Below are positions 15,566 to 24,429 of a stretch of DNA of 64,000 nt, in pieces. The translations under genes were made by a program, and so were the position numbers. Source of the stretch: Victivallaceae bacterium (GTDB taxonomy: Bacteria; Verrucomicrobiota; Lentisphaeria; Victivallales; Victivallaceae); NCBI GenBank assembly GCA_016292515.1, contig JAEDIJ010000006.1, positions 21,268 to 85,267 on the forward strand, given 5' to 3'. The notes below the pieces were generated by a model, which worked only from the letters and a program-made list of their open reading frames with translations, was not told where the DNA came from and made no database searches. Positions within the stretch are counted from its first letter, which is position 1. Each line of letters begins with the position of its first letter.

Positions 15566-18500
15566 TCAGAGTTTGCGCAAAATTTGTAGCATTTGTTTCA
15601 TCCGCAGTTGCGGCGGATCGCGGTAGTCCAGTTGCGGAGCTTTGCCGCGCACGTCGCGGTAGATGGCGCCGCCCGGATTGCGGAGCATCACGCGCCCTTC
15701 GATAACGGAAAAAAGAGTATATCCGGCGCGGGAGGCGAGCAGTTTGAGCCGGGTCACTTCGATCAGGTTGCGCGTGATCTCCGGCAACGCACCGAAACGG
15801 TCGGCGAGTTCGGCGGCAAAATCGTCGAGTTCATTTTCATTGTGAAGCGAAGCGAGTCTGCGGTAGGCGTCGAGCCGGAGTCTTTCGCCGCCGATGTATT
15901 CGACGGGGATCGCCGCGGCGATCTGGTGCGGCGCGGCGCAGAGGGAAAAACTGACGAAGTCGATGGAAATTTCCACTTCCGGCAGAAATTCCGGCTTTTT
16001 GCCCTGCAAGGACGCCACTTCCTGTTTCAAAAGACGGCAGTAGAGATCGAAACCGATCGCGTTGATGTGTCCGGATTGCTCCGCGCCGAGGATGTTTCCG
16101 GCGCCGCGGATCTCCAAGTCATGGAGTGCCAGTTGGATCCCCGCGCCGAGTTTGGTACAGCGGCGGATCGCGGCGAGCCGCCGCTTGGCGTCGCTGCCGA
16201 TCAGTTGATTTTTGGGCAAAAGCAAATAGGCGTACGCCTGATGCTTCCACCTGCCGACTCTGCCGCGCAACTGATAAAGTTCGGCGAGCCCGAAACGCTC
16301 GGCGTGCTCGATGATGATCGTGTTTGCGTGCGGCACGTCCAAGCCTGATTCGATGATGGTCGAGGCGACGAGACAGTCGATTTGACCGGTGAGGAATTTC
16401 TGCATCGTTTCCTCCAACTGGTTTTCCGGCATCTGCCCGTGGGCGACGGAAAATCTGACGTCGGGAAGCAAGGCGCGCAAATGCGCGGCGCAATCTTCGA
16501 TCGTCTTGACCCGGTTGTGCAGATAAAAGACCTGTCCGCCGCGGGCGAGTTCCGCCTTGATCGCCGTGACGACCAATTCGTCGTCAAACGGCGCGACGAC
16601 GGTTTTGACCGGCATCCGCTGTTTCGGCGCGGTGAGCAACGTGCTCAAATCGCGCGCTCCCGCCATCGCGAGATAGAGCGTGCGCGGGATCGGCGTCGCC
16701 GACATCGTCAAAACGTCCGCTTCGGCGCGGAAACGGCGGAGCCTTTCCTTATGCTCGACCCCGAAACGCTGTTCTTCGTCGATGATGACCAGACCGAGAT
16801 TGCGGAATTTGATCCTTTCCGACGCGAGCCGGTGCGTGCCGATCACGATATCGACCGCGCCCGCGGCGAGGTCGGAAATGATTTTCCGCTGTTCTTCCGC
16901 CGATGTGAAGCGGCTCAGTTCGGTGACGATAAAGGGGTATTCGGCGAAACGCTGATTGAAACTTTGCAGATGCTGGTGCGCCAGAACCGTCGTCGGCGCA
17001 AGGATCGCCACCTGATAGCCCGCCGCCGCCGCGCGGAATGCCGCGCGCATCGCGATCTCCGTTTTGCCGTAGCCGACGTCGCCGCAGAGCAGTCGGTCCA
17101 TTGGGCGGAGCGATTGCATATCGTGCTTGACTTCGAGCGTCGCGCGTGCCTGATCGGGCGTGTCGGTAAAGGGAAAACTGCGCAAAAAGGATTCCATCAT
17201 CGCGTCGTCGGGAGGAAAGGCGATGCCGGGGATCGACTGGCGCAACGCCTGCATCCGGAGCATGTCGGCGGCGTAGGAATGCACCCCTGCGCGGGCGTTT
17301 TCGCGGTCGCGTTTCCACTTGGAGGCGTTGAGTGCGTGCAGTTTCACTTTGGTGGGCGAGCCGAGGTAGCGGCTCACTTTGTCCGCCTGCAAAATGGGAA
17401 CGTAAAGGATCTGGTTGTCCTGATACTCCAAAAGGAGCATTTCGCGGCGTACGCCGCCGCTGGAAACGGTTTTCAAACCGCGGAAAATGCCGATGCCGTG
17501 ATCGACGTGGACGGCGAGATCGCCGATGTCGAGATCGGCGAGTTGAAGATCGGGGAGCGTCGTCGAAGTGTCTTCCGTGACCGCGCCTGAATCGGCGTCG
17601 GACGCCGTTTCGTCGGAAGTGATGCGGAATCCGGCACCGACGATTTCATTGAAATGCAGTGCTTCCAGTTTCCCCGGCAAACGGAAGCCCGATTGCAGAT
17701 TCAAACTCGCACACTCCGTCGATGCGGGGAAAAGGTTCTCTTTTTTGCACCATTTCCGGAGATTTTTCATTTCCTCGTCGTGCCGGGTGAAAATGACGCA
17801 CTTCTCATCGCCCGTGCGGAATTCGTCGCGCAGACTGTGGCGGAAAAGGATCTCCTCGCTGGCGCGCACGTTGCTGTCGGCGGCAAGTTCCGGCGCGATG
17901 CGCGGCAAGATATCCGTTTCCGCGACATCGGGGAGCGTTGCGCTCTCTGCGGAGTCGAAAAAGAGCGTCGCGTTTCCGTCGGCAAGTTTTTGCGCGACAA
18001 GAGTTTCCATTTTTTTACGCGCGCCGTCTACGGAGTACCGTTCGAGGTATTGCGCCGACGCTTCGAGGTGGACACCGAGCAGATGCCACTTGATTTTCGC
18101 CAGATAAGCGACCGCGTCGGATTTCGCCGCGCCGCCTGCGGTAATGCCTCCGCGACCGATGATTTCGTAGGAATCGACCTTGCCCGTCGAACGCTGGTCG
18201 GTGACGGAAAAAAGCCGCATATCGTCGATGACGTCGCCGAAAAATTCGATCCGGCAGGGCGCGTCGGCGGCGGGGCTGAAAACGTCGATCAATCCGCCGC
18301 GCCGGGCGAATTCTCCGGGGACGGTCGCCTCGAATTCATCGTCGTAGTCAAGCGCAACGAGTTTTTCGATGAGCGTTTGCGGCTTGATCTCCATGTTGAG
18401 CGTCAATTTGATGCGGCTGTCGCGCGTCTCGTCGGGCGGCGGCGCCGCGCCGAAAATCGCGTGCGCGCTCCCGACGGCGAGATCGAAATCGCCGTTGAGC

Positions 18501-18802
18501 AGACGGTCGAGCGCGCGGGCGCGGCGGCTCTCCCCGCCGGGGAAAAGCATTTTGCCTCTGCCGCTTTCGGGGATGAGGAGGATTTTTTTGGCGATGCCGA
18601 ATCGTGCCGTGAGCGAAAAAAGATCGGTGAAAAGTGCTTCGGCGCAATTTGCCTCCGGCAACATCACGACGAGTTTGCCTTTGCTCGCCAATGCGGCGCG
18701 CAAGACCGGCAACGCAAGAACGTTCCGCTCCACGCCGCGGCGTGAAACAAGAGCCGATGCGCGGTCAGCGAGATAATTTTTCAGAACACTTTGCCAAAAC
18801 AT
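15566..18802 (-). CDS. mfd: Transcription-repair coupling factor Mfd
   Basis: A 1078-residue DNA translocase that removes stalled RNA polymerase and recruits UvrA to template-strand damage. The N-terminal UvrB-like region has GEFARRGGLIDVFSPAAD and FFGDVIDDMR; the polymerase-interacting domain includes HVDHGIGIFRGL; the helicase core has Walker A GDVGYGKTEIA, DEEQ box IIDEEQRFG, SATPIPRTL and the motif VI region QLRGRVGR; the C-terminus matches the TRCF domain. Length is slightly under E. coli Mfd (1148). The ATG at 18802 begins MFWQSVLKNYL, like family N-termini; an upstream start at 18856 would overlap the likely promoter. Divergent from the sigma factor gene. Confidence 0.95.
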   Translation of the reverse strand: MFWQSVLKNYLADRASALVSRRGVERNVLALPVLRAALASKGKLVVMLPEANCAEALFTDLFSLTARFGIAKKILLIPESGRGKMLFPGGESRRARALDRLLNGDFDLAVGSAHAIFGAAPPPDETRDSRIKLTLNMEIKPQTLIEKLVALDYDDEFEATVPGEFARRGGLIDVFSPAADAPCRIEFFGDVIDDMRLFSVTDQRSTGKVDSYEIIGRGGITAGGAAKSDAVAYLAKIKWHLLGVHLEASAQYLERYSVDGARKKMETLVAQKLADGNATLFFDSAESATLPDVAETDILPRIAPELAADSNVRASEEILFRHSLRDEFRTGDEKCVIFTRHDEEMKNLRKWCKKENLFPASTECASLNLQSGFRLPGKLEALHFNEIVGAGFRITSDETASDADSGAVTEDTSTTLPDLQLADLDIGDLAVHVDHGIGIFRGLKTVSSGGVRREMLLLEYQDNQILYVPILQADKVSRYLGSPTKVKLHALNASKWKRDRENARAGVHSYAADMLRMQALRQSIPGIAFPPDDAMMESFLRSFPFTDTPDQARATLEVKHDMQSLRPMDRLLCGDVGYGKTEIAMRAAFRAAAAGYQVAILAPTTVLAHQHLQSFNQRFAEYPFIVTELSRFTSAEEQRKIISDLAAGAVDIVIGTHRLASERIKFRNLGLVIIDEEQRFGVEHKERLRRFRAEADVLTMSATPIPRTLYLAMAGARDLSTLLTAPKQRMPVKTVVAPFDDELVVTAIKAELARGGQVFYLHNRVKTIEDCAAHLRALLPDVRFSVAHGQMPENQLEETMQKFLTGQIDCLVASTIIESGLDVPHANTIIIEHAERFGLAELYQLRGRVGRWKHQAYAYLLLPKNQLIGSDAKRRLAAIRRCTKLGAGIQLALHDLEIRGAGNILGAEQSGHINAIGFDLYCRLLKQEVASLQGKKPEFLPEVEISIDFVSFSLCAAPHQIAAAIPVEYIGGERLRLDAYRRLASLHNENELDDFAAELADRFGALPEITRNLIEVTRLKLLASRAGYTLFSVIEGRVMLRNPGGAIYRDVRGKAPQLDYRDPPQLRMKQMLQILRKL

Positions 18803-18986
18803 CAAAAAAAGATTTGATTTTGTTGAAAAACATTTTATATTGGAATTGTAGGACACCTGAAATTGCGTTCCCGAAACGGAAGCGCAGTTTTTTTATATAT
18901 ATTATAGCCGCAAAATGTGTATTTTGAAAATCAAAAATAACTTTTCTGCTTAAAAAAAAGCGAAAATAAGGAGAATAGAGGGATCT

Positions 18987-20627
18987 ATGGCAACGAAAAA
19001 AACGAAAACGACTGAAACGAAACCCGAAAAATTGACCGCGCCCGCCAAAAAGGCGGCGGAAAAGAAACCCGCGGTGAAAAAAGTCGAAAAGCCCGCTCCG
19101 GTCAAGGCCGCCCCCGCCAAGGCGGAGAAAAAAGCCCCGGTGAAAGCCGTCGCGGCAAAAAAGAGCGCGCCCAAAGCCGCGCCCAAGGCGGAAAAAGTGG
19201 AAAAAGCAACTCCTGCCAAAAAAGTTGCGGAAAAGGCACCTGCGGTGAAAAAAGTCGAAAAACCCGCTCCGATCAAGGCCGCCCCCGCCAAGGCGGAGAA
19301 AAAAGCCCCGGTGAAAACCGTCGCGGCAAAAAAGAGCGCGCCCAAAGCCGCGCCCAAGGCGGAAAAAGTGGAAAAAGCAACTCCTGCCAAAAAAGTTGCG
19401 GAAAAGGCACCTGCGGTGAAAAAAGTCGAAAAACCCGCTCCGATCAAGGCCGCCCCCGCCAAGGCGGAGAAAAAAGTTCCGGTGAAAACCGTCGCGGAAA
19501 AGGGCAAATTGATCGATTTCACCGAAACGGAACTTGAAGAGACGGAAAACGATGCCGACGATGAGGTCGTGAGCGCGGCTCCGACGCTTCGCCGTAAACT
19601 TGTCATCAAAAAAGTTTTTGCGCCTCCCGTCAAATTCATCCCGCGGACGGAAACGGTCGAGGACGAAGCGGAATCGCGACACCACAAAGAGGCGGTCGCC
19701 GAGGAAACCACCCGGATCCGCACGAAAAAGGAAAAAGATTCCGCCCGCAAAAGCGCGTTGGAAGCGCGCGCCACGCTCGGTACCAAAAACGACACGATGA
19801 AAGTCTATATGAGCGAGATCGCCCGGATCCCGCTCGTCAATAAAAAAGAGGAAGCGGAACTTGCCGATGCCATTCACGGCGGCGATGACGACCGTCACGA
19901 AGACGCACGCACGACCCTGATCAAGGCGAACTTGCGTCTCGTCGTCAAGATCGCGCACGATTTCAAGGGGCTCGGTCTGCCGCTTCTCGACCTCATCAGC
20001 GAGGGCAACATCGGTCTGATGCGCGCGGTGGAAAAATTCGATCCCACCAAGGGCGCGAAATTCAGCAGTTATGCCGCCTGGTGGATCAAGCAGTCGATGC
20101 GCCGCGCTCTGGCGAATCAGAGCCGGACGATCCGTATTCCCGTGCAGAGCGCCGGCAAGATCAACAAGATCAAGACGGTGCGGATGCGTCTCACCGAGGA
20201 ACTCGGCCGCGAACCGAGCGATGCGGAAATCGCCGAACATCTGGATTTCAGCGAACGCACCGTTGCCGGTCTGCGTCTGGCGGATCTGCGGACGATCTCC
20301 CTGCACGACCCGATCCAGCAGGGCGAAGAGGGGGAATTTCAGGACATCATTCCCGACCGTCACGCGATGACGCCGGATCAGATCATCGGCGACGTGGAAT
20401 CGGTTTTCCGGTTGCTTGATCTGCTCGACAAACTGGAAGAGCGCGAGCGCAAAATTCTTGAAATGCGTTTCGGTCTGCGCGGCAACCGGCCGCTGACGTT
20501 GGAGGAAGTCAGTCAGGAGATCGGGCGCACCCGCGAGCGCGTGCGCCAGATCCAGAATCAGGCGTTGACCAAACTCAAACGTCTGTTGCAGGATGAAGCG
20601 GGTTTTTCCGGAGAGAAAGAAGAATAA
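18987..20627 (+). CDS. rpoD: Housekeeping sigma-70 factor with H1-like N-terminal repeats
   Basis: A 546-residue primary sigma factor. Residues ~275-540 hold sigma regions 1.2 (DTMKVYMSEIARIPLV), 2 (NLRLVVKIAHDF, DLISEGNIGLMRAVEKFD, YAAWWIKQSMRRAL), 3 and 4 (LEERERKILEMRFGL, TLEEVSQEIGRTRERVRQI). The first ~170 residues consist almost only of Lys, Ala, Pro, Val and Glu in 57-residue repeats resembling eukaryotic histone H1 tails, where other sigma factors carry the acidic region 1.1. A short acidic stretch (about 175-192) follows. The ribosome site AAGGAG is just upstream. Expected to recognise the TTG...TATATT promoters found across the window. Confidence 0.93.
   Translation: MATKKTKTTETKPEKLTAPAKKAAEKKPAVKKVEKPAPVKAAPAKAEKKAPVKAVAAKKSAPKAAPKAEKVEKATPAKKVAEKAPAVKKVEKPAPIKAAPAKAEKKAPVKTVAAKKSAPKAAPKAEKVEKATPAKKVAEKAPAVKKVEKPAPIKAAPAKAEKKVPVKTVAEKGKLIDFTETELEETENDADDEVVSAAPTLRRKLVIKKVFAPPVKFIPRTETVEDEAESRHHKEAVAEETTRIRTKKEKDSARKSALEARATLGTKNDTMKVYMSEIARIPLVNKKEEAELADAIHGGDDDRHEDARTTLIKANLRLVVKIAHDFKGLGLPLLDLISEGNIGLMRAVEKFDPTKGAKFSSYAAWWIKQSMRRALANQSRTIRIPVQSAGKINKIKTVRMRLTEELGREPSDAEIAEHLDFSERTVAGLRLADLRTISLHDPIQQGEEGEFQDIIPDRHAMTPDQIIGDVESVFRLLDLLDKLEERERKILEMRFGLRGNRPLTLEEVSQEIGRTRERVRQIQNQALTKLKRLLQDEAGFSGEKEE
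19074..19498 (+). repeat. 171-base in-frame tandem repeat in rpoD
   Basis: Two full units (19074-19244, 19245-19415) and a partial third (from 19416) encode VKKVEKPAP...KKVAEKAPA blocks of 57 residues. Units are nearly identical at base level, so the duplication is recent or kept alike by recombination. Confidence 0.9.
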
Positions 20628-20644
20628 AATAAGGATTGACGGTT

Positions 20645-20938
20645 ATGAAAGAGATCACGATTTTTTGTCCGATTTACGCCGCGCCCGGCAAAAAAGACGC
20701 TTTGCGTGAAGCGTTGAAAAGTCTGGCGGCAAAAACGCAAAAGGAAAACGGCAATATCTGCTACCGTCCGCACGAAGCGACGACGGAGGAAAACAAATTT
20801 ATGATCTACGAGCAGTGGCGCGATCAGGCGGCGCTCGATCATCATATGCAGCAGGATTATCTGGTGGAGTTCCTCGCGGACAAAGCGGGATTGCTCGCGG
20901 ACGAGATCCGCGGCACGATCTGCGAGGAAATGAAATAA
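20645..20938 (+). CDS. Antibiotic biosynthesis monooxygenase (ABM) domain protein
   Basis: A 97-residue single-domain protein of the dimeric ferredoxin-like ABM/YgiN fold: an N-terminal strand ITIFCPIYAAPGKKDALREAL, central GNICYRPHEA, then FMIYEQWRDQAALDHHMQ and a C-terminal helix and strand. Relatives act as quinol monooxygenases or heme-linked enzymes, and the substrate cannot be told. It follows rpoD by 17 bases with its own AAGGA site, and ATG at 20645 is preferred over the TTG at 20636. It probably shares the rpoD transcript. Confidence 0.85.
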   Translation: MKEITIFCPIYAAPGKKDALREALKSLAAKTQKENGNICYRPHEATTEENKFMIYEQWRDQAALDHHMQQDYLVEFLADKAGLLADEIRGTICEEMK

Positions 20939-20944
20939 AAGGTT

Positions 20945-22606
20945 TTACAAATCCACCGGACGATGCACGTCAACGACTTTGGCGTCAAAGAGTTCCGCGG
21001 TTTCGGCGATGTCGGTTTCCGACATCGCCTTTTTTAATGCCTCGGGATCGAGGGAAAGGATACTCTGACGTTGTCTTGTGTGCTCCTGCGGCGCCAGACG
21101 GTCTTGCGCGTCCGGCGTCGCGGCGGCGGCCGTTTCCGGTGCGGAGTCCGTGGAGTTGTCTTCATCCGCGGCGTCGTTTTCCAAAGCGGCAACCGACATT
21201 TTTTCCGCCGCAGGCGGAAGTTTTTCGGGAATGCATTCCTCTTTGGATTCCGGAGGAAGAGGCGTTTCAACAGGCGCAGGGGAGGGTGCGGCGTGTTCTT
21301 CCGGCTCCTCGTCGACGACGATTTCCGCTTCCGGCGGGATCGCGGGCAATTCCGGCTCTTTCACCGCGGGTTTTTCCGGCAGAGGTTCGGGAAAAGCCGC
21401 AAGCGCCGCGGGTTTTCCCGTCGGCAACGTGTCGAGAAATTTCAATTCGCCCGCCGTGCGCAGTTGATTGAGCCGCGCCAGTACGTCTTCGATGCGCACG
21501 GCGTGGGCTTCGTGCATCGCTTTGAGCAAAAGCGTTTCCAGATAGATCTGCTTGTTGACTGCTTCGTGCAAAACGCGGCCGACGCCGGAAAGGATTTCCA
21601 GTAAGATGCGCAGTGTTTCCGCCGGAGCCGCCTTGGCGATCGCCGTGTCGCGCGCGATGATCTCGTCGCTTTCGTCAAGCACTTCGGCGGGATTGCGCAA
21701 CAACTGGCACAACTGGATCGCGCGCAGTGATTCCAAAAGATCTTCAAAAAGCGTTTCCAGATTTTTTCCGCGTTTGCTCTGCTGATTGATCAACTTGATC
21801 ATATCGCCCGGCTGATTGAGCAAAAGCGCGCGGATCAGACTTTCCAATTCGTTGCGGTCGGTCAAGCCGAAAAGCGACCGCACCTGATCCGCCGAGATCG
21901 CGCGTCCGGAACCGTCGGCAAAAAAGGCGATCACCTGATCGAGCAGAGACTGCGCGTCGCGCATTCCGCCCTCGCCGGAACGGGCGATCGCGCCGAGCGC
22001 TTCGGCGTCGATGGCGATCTTTTCCGTTTCGCAGATGAGTTTCAGCCGTTCGGCGATCAGCCGCGTCGGGATCGGTTGCAGATCAAAACGCTGACAGCGC
22101 GACAGAATGGTCGGCAACACGAGGTGGACTTCCGTCGTCGCAAAGATGAATTTGACGTGCGACGGGGGTTCTTCGACCGTTTTCAGCAAAACGTTCCACG
22201 CCGCGTTGGAAAGCATGTGGACTTCGTCGATGATGTAAATTTTGTACTTGCCGCCGACGGGGCGCGTCAGGACTTCTTCCGCGAGGGTGCGCATTCCCGC
22301 CGCGCTGTTGCGGCTGGCGGCGTCGATCTCGATGATGTCGAGACTGCGCTCCTCGGCGATGGCTTGACAACTGGCGCATTTGCAGCAGGGCTCGCCGTTT
22401 TCCGGGTGTTCGCAGTTGAGTGCCTTGGCAAAAATACGCGCAAGCGTCGTTTTGCCGATGCCGCGCGAGCCGACAAAGAGATAAGCGTGGGCGGTGCGTC
22501 CGGAAATGATCGCGTTGAGCAATGTGCGCACGACGTGCTGTTGACCGACGACGTCGGCAAACGTCTGCGGCCGCCATTTGCGGGCGATGACCTGATATTC
22601 GCTCAT
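20945..22606 (-). CDS. dnaX: DNA polymerase III subunit tau/gamma
   Basis: A 553-residue clamp-loader ATPase. YQVIARKWRPQTFADVVGQ opens the AAA+ domain; Walker A is GSRGIGKTTLA; a four-Cys zinc module follows (CEHPENGEPCCKCASC); Walker B region is IYIIDEVHML, with the SRC motif at LSRCQRF. Domain III extends to about residue 370. The last ~170 residues are rich in Glu, Pro and Ala and poorly conserved, like tau tails. I saw no clear slippery site for a shorter gamma product. The start overlaps the rph stop by 4 bases, so translation is coupled. Confidence 0.94.
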   Translation of the reverse strand: MSEYQVIARKWRPQTFADVVGQQHVVRTLLNAIISGRTAHAYLFVGSRGIGKTTLARIFAKALNCEHPENGEPCCKCASCQAIAEERSLDIIEIDAASRNSAAGMRTLAEEVLTRPVGGKYKIYIIDEVHMLSNAAWNVLLKTVEEPPSHVKFIFATTEVHLVLPTILSRCQRFDLQPIPTRLIAERLKLICETEKIAIDAEALGAIARSGEGGMRDAQSLLDQVIAFFADGSGRAISADQVRSLFGLTDRNELESLIRALLLNQPGDMIKLINQQSKRGKNLETLFEDLLESLRAIQLCQLLRNPAEVLDESDEIIARDTAIAKAAPAETLRILLEILSGVGRVLHEAVNKQIYLETLLLKAMHEAHAVRIEDVLARLNQLRTAGELKFLDTLPTGKPAALAAFPEPLPEKPAVKEPELPAIPPEAEIVVDEEPEEHAAPSPAPVETPLPPESKEECIPEKLPPAAEKMSVAALENDAADEDNSTDSAPETAAAATPDAQDRLAPQEHTRQRQSILSLDPEALKKAMSETDIAETAELFDAKVVDVHRPVDL

Positions 22607-23325
22607 TTGCTTTGCTCCAACGCTTCGCGCTGTTTGGCAAAAATCTGTTTCAACCCGCATTCCGCGAGGTCGAGCAATTCGTCAAGGCGGCGGCGGTCAA
22701 AGGGATTGTGCTCCGCCGTGCCCTGAACTTCGATCAGTTTGCCGGATTCGGTCATAATGACATTCATATCGACTTCGGCGGAGGAATCCTCCTCGTAGCA
22801 GAGGTCGAGCATCGCTTCGCCGCGGACGATCCCGACGCTGACGGCGGCGACAAGTTCTTTGAAAGGCGTTTCATTTTGCGGATAAAGCCGCTTGCAGCCG
22901 AGCGCGAGTGCGAGCGCGCCCGCCGTGATGCCCGCGCAACGGGTACCGCCGTCGGCGTCGAGGACGTCGCAATCGATGTAGACGGTCTTTTCGCCGAGTT
23001 TTTGCAAGTCGGCCGCCATCCGGAGCGAACGGCCGATCAGCCGCTGGATCTCGACGGTGCGTCCGCCCTGCTTGCCCTGCGAAGCCTCGCGTTTCATTCT
23101 TTCTCCGGTGGAAGCGGGGAGCATCCCGTATTCGCAGGTGATCCAGCCGCCGGGGACTTTTTGCGCTTTCATCCAGCCGGGGACTTTGTCGTCAAAGGTC
23201 GCGGCGGCGACGACGTGGGTGTTGCCGCAACAAAGCAGTGCGGAACCTGCGGGGTGACGCATAAAATCAAGAGTGAAATTCCAAGGGCGCAATTCGTCGT
23301 TGGCACGGCCGTCAATTCTGGACAT
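22603..23325 (-). CDS. rph: Ribonuclease PH
   Basis: A 240-residue phosphorolytic 3'-5' exoribonuclease that trims tRNA and other RNA 3' ends. It starts RIDGRANDELRP, and shows GNTHVVAAATFDDKVPGW, the RNA-binding RxxxxGRSLR region (IQRLIGRSLR), the phosphate-site stretch DADGGTRCAGITAG and CYEEDSSAEVDMNVIMTESG. Length matches the family. AAGGA precedes the ATG by 9 bases. It lies between the SRP RNA gene and dnaX on the same strand. Confidence 0.96.
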   Translation of the reverse strand: MSRIDGRANDELRPWNFTLDFMRHPAGSALLCCGNTHVVAAATFDDKVPGWMKAQKVPGGWITCEYGMLPASTGERMKREASQGKQGGRTVEIQRLIGRSLRMAADLQKLGEKTVYIDCDVLDADGGTRCAGITAGALALALGCKRLYPQNETPFKELVAAVSVGIVRGEAMLDLCYEEDSSAEVDMNVIMTESGKLIEVQGTAEHNPFDRRRLDELLDLAECGLKQIFAKQREALEQSK

Positions 23326-23360
23326 CTGCGGGATTCCTTTGCTCTAAAAACATATAAAAA

Positions 23361-23471
23361 GAGCCGCCGGAGCAGATTGCCCGTGGCCTGTCAAAAGGTG
23401 CGTAGGGCTGCTTGGTTCCCCACCTGACCCGGTTGGCATTTTTGACAACGCACGAGGTCCACCCCGGCGGC
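23361..23471 (-). ncRNA. ffs: Signal recognition particle RNA (small bacterial type)
   Basis: About 111 bases on the minus strand. Ends pair (GCCGCCGG with CCGGCGGC), and the centre carries the SRP domain IV core GGGTCAGGTGGGGAACCAAGCAGCCC, quoted here only as GTCAGG...GGAA...AGCAGCC, which binds Ffh. The size equals E. coli 4.5S RNA. A T-rich tract follows the 3' end at 23360-23346. A promoter with TTGATT-17-TATGTT sits in the end of accD and places the transcript start exactly at the helix. Confidence 0.92.
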
Positions 23472-23478
23472 AAAAGTT

Positions 23479-23507
23479 AACATATCACTGTTTTTGGAAA
23501 AAATCAA
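23479..23507 (-). promoter_or_regulatory. Promoter of the SRP RNA
   Basis: Minus-strand TTGATT (23502-23507), 17-base spacer, TATGTT (23479-23484). It overlaps the last codons and stop of accD. Confidence 0.75.
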
Positions 23508-24327
23508 GCAAAGTCGACAATTCTTTGCGCAGATTTTTGCGTTCGACGATGCGGTCGATCAGACCTTTCTGCAAAAGGAATTCCGCAGTCTGGAAGCCTT
23601 CGGGCAAACGCGCCTTGGTGGTTTCCTGGATCACGCGGGGACCGGCGAAACCGATCATTGCGCCGGGTTCGGCGAGAATGACGTCGGCGACCGTCGCGAA
23701 ACTTGCCGTAACTCCGCCGTAGGTCGGATCGGTCAATATCGCGATGTAGGGCAATCCCGTTTCGGCGAGCCGCTGGGCGGCACCGCAGGTTTTCGCCATC
23801 TGCATCAGACTTAAAATGCCCTCCTGCATCCGCGCGCCGCCGGAAGCGGTCACCATAACGGCGGGGATTTTTTTCTTCAACGCCGTTTCAAAGAGCCGCG
23901 TGATCTTTTCGCCGACGACGGAGCCCATCGAGGCGCCCATAAAGCGGAAGTCCATCACGCCGAGCATAAAGGGACGCTGATCCAAAGTCGCTTTGCCGCA
24001 GATGACGGCATCGTTCAAACGGGATTTTTCCTGACTTTCCGCGATGCGGGCGGAGTATTGCTTGGAGTCTTTGAAAGAAAGCACGTCGACCGAAGTCAAT
24101 TCGGCGTCGATCTCCTGAAACGACCCCTCGTCGGTCAACATTTTGATCCTCGCTTCCGCCGAGAGCGGGAAATAAAAATTGCAGTTCCAGCAGACATTAG
24201 AATTGTCCGCAAGACGATCGGTATAGAGCGTGTGACCGCATTTTTTGCATTTGACCCAGGAGCCTTCCGGGATCACCATCTTGTGCTCCCCCGGCTTGGG
24301 AATACGCTGTCCGCCAAAAAGAGGCAT
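23485..24327 (-). CDS. accD: Acetyl-CoA carboxylase carboxyltransferase subunit beta
   Basis: A 280-residue subunit of the carboxyltransferase that makes malonyl-CoA for fatty-acid synthesis. The N-terminal zinc ribbon has CKKCGHTLYTDRL and CWNCNFYFP; the crotonase-fold body has VMDFRFMGASMGSVVGEKI, ASGGARMQEG and TDPTYGGVTAS, with the acetyl-CoA oxyanion glycines. Length is typical. AAGGAG lies before the ATG. AccA is not in the window. Confidence 0.96.
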   Translation of the reverse strand: MPLFGGQRIPKPGEHKMVIPEGSWVKCKKCGHTLYTDRLADNSNVCWNCNFYFPLSAEARIKMLTDEGSFQEIDAELTSVDVLSFKDSKQYSARIAESQEKSRLNDAVICGKATLDQRPFMLGVMDFRFMGASMGSVVGEKITRLFETALKKKIPAVMVTASGGARMQEGILSLMQMAKTCGAAQRLAETGLPYIAILTDPTYGGVTASFATVADVILAEPGAMIGFAGPRVIQETTKARLPEGFQTAEFLLQKGLIDRIVERKNLRKELSTLLDFFQKQ

Positions 24328-24356
24328 AACTTAACTCCTTTGCTGCATTTCCTTAT

Positions 24357-24385
24357 AATATAACCGCATTTCGCTTTTTTTGCAA
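24357..24385 (-). promoter_or_regulatory. Promoter of accD
   Basis: Minus-strand TTGCAA (24380-24385), 17-base spacer, TATATT (24357-24362). TTGCAA is palindromic and also serves the opposite promoter. Confidence 0.75.
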
Positions 24386-24408
24386 TCTTTCCCTTTTGGC
24401 GTTATATT
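24380..24408 (+). promoter_or_regulatory. Promoter of the ferredoxin-nitroreductase gene
   Basis: TTGCAA (24380-24385), 17-base spacer, TATATT (24403-24408), using the same -35 bases as accD. Confidence 0.75.
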
Positions 24409-24429
24409 GTGAAAAAGAAAGGATGGACT

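Noticed and set aside
18765..20363. 532-codon antisense frame over rpoD with Phe/Gly-rich repeats
   Set aside because: Its repeats are simply the complement of the rpoD Lys/Ala/Pro repeats.
20945..21500. Programmed frameshift producing a short gamma form of DnaX
   Set aside because: No A/AAA/AAG-type slippery heptamer with a downstream hairpin was seen.
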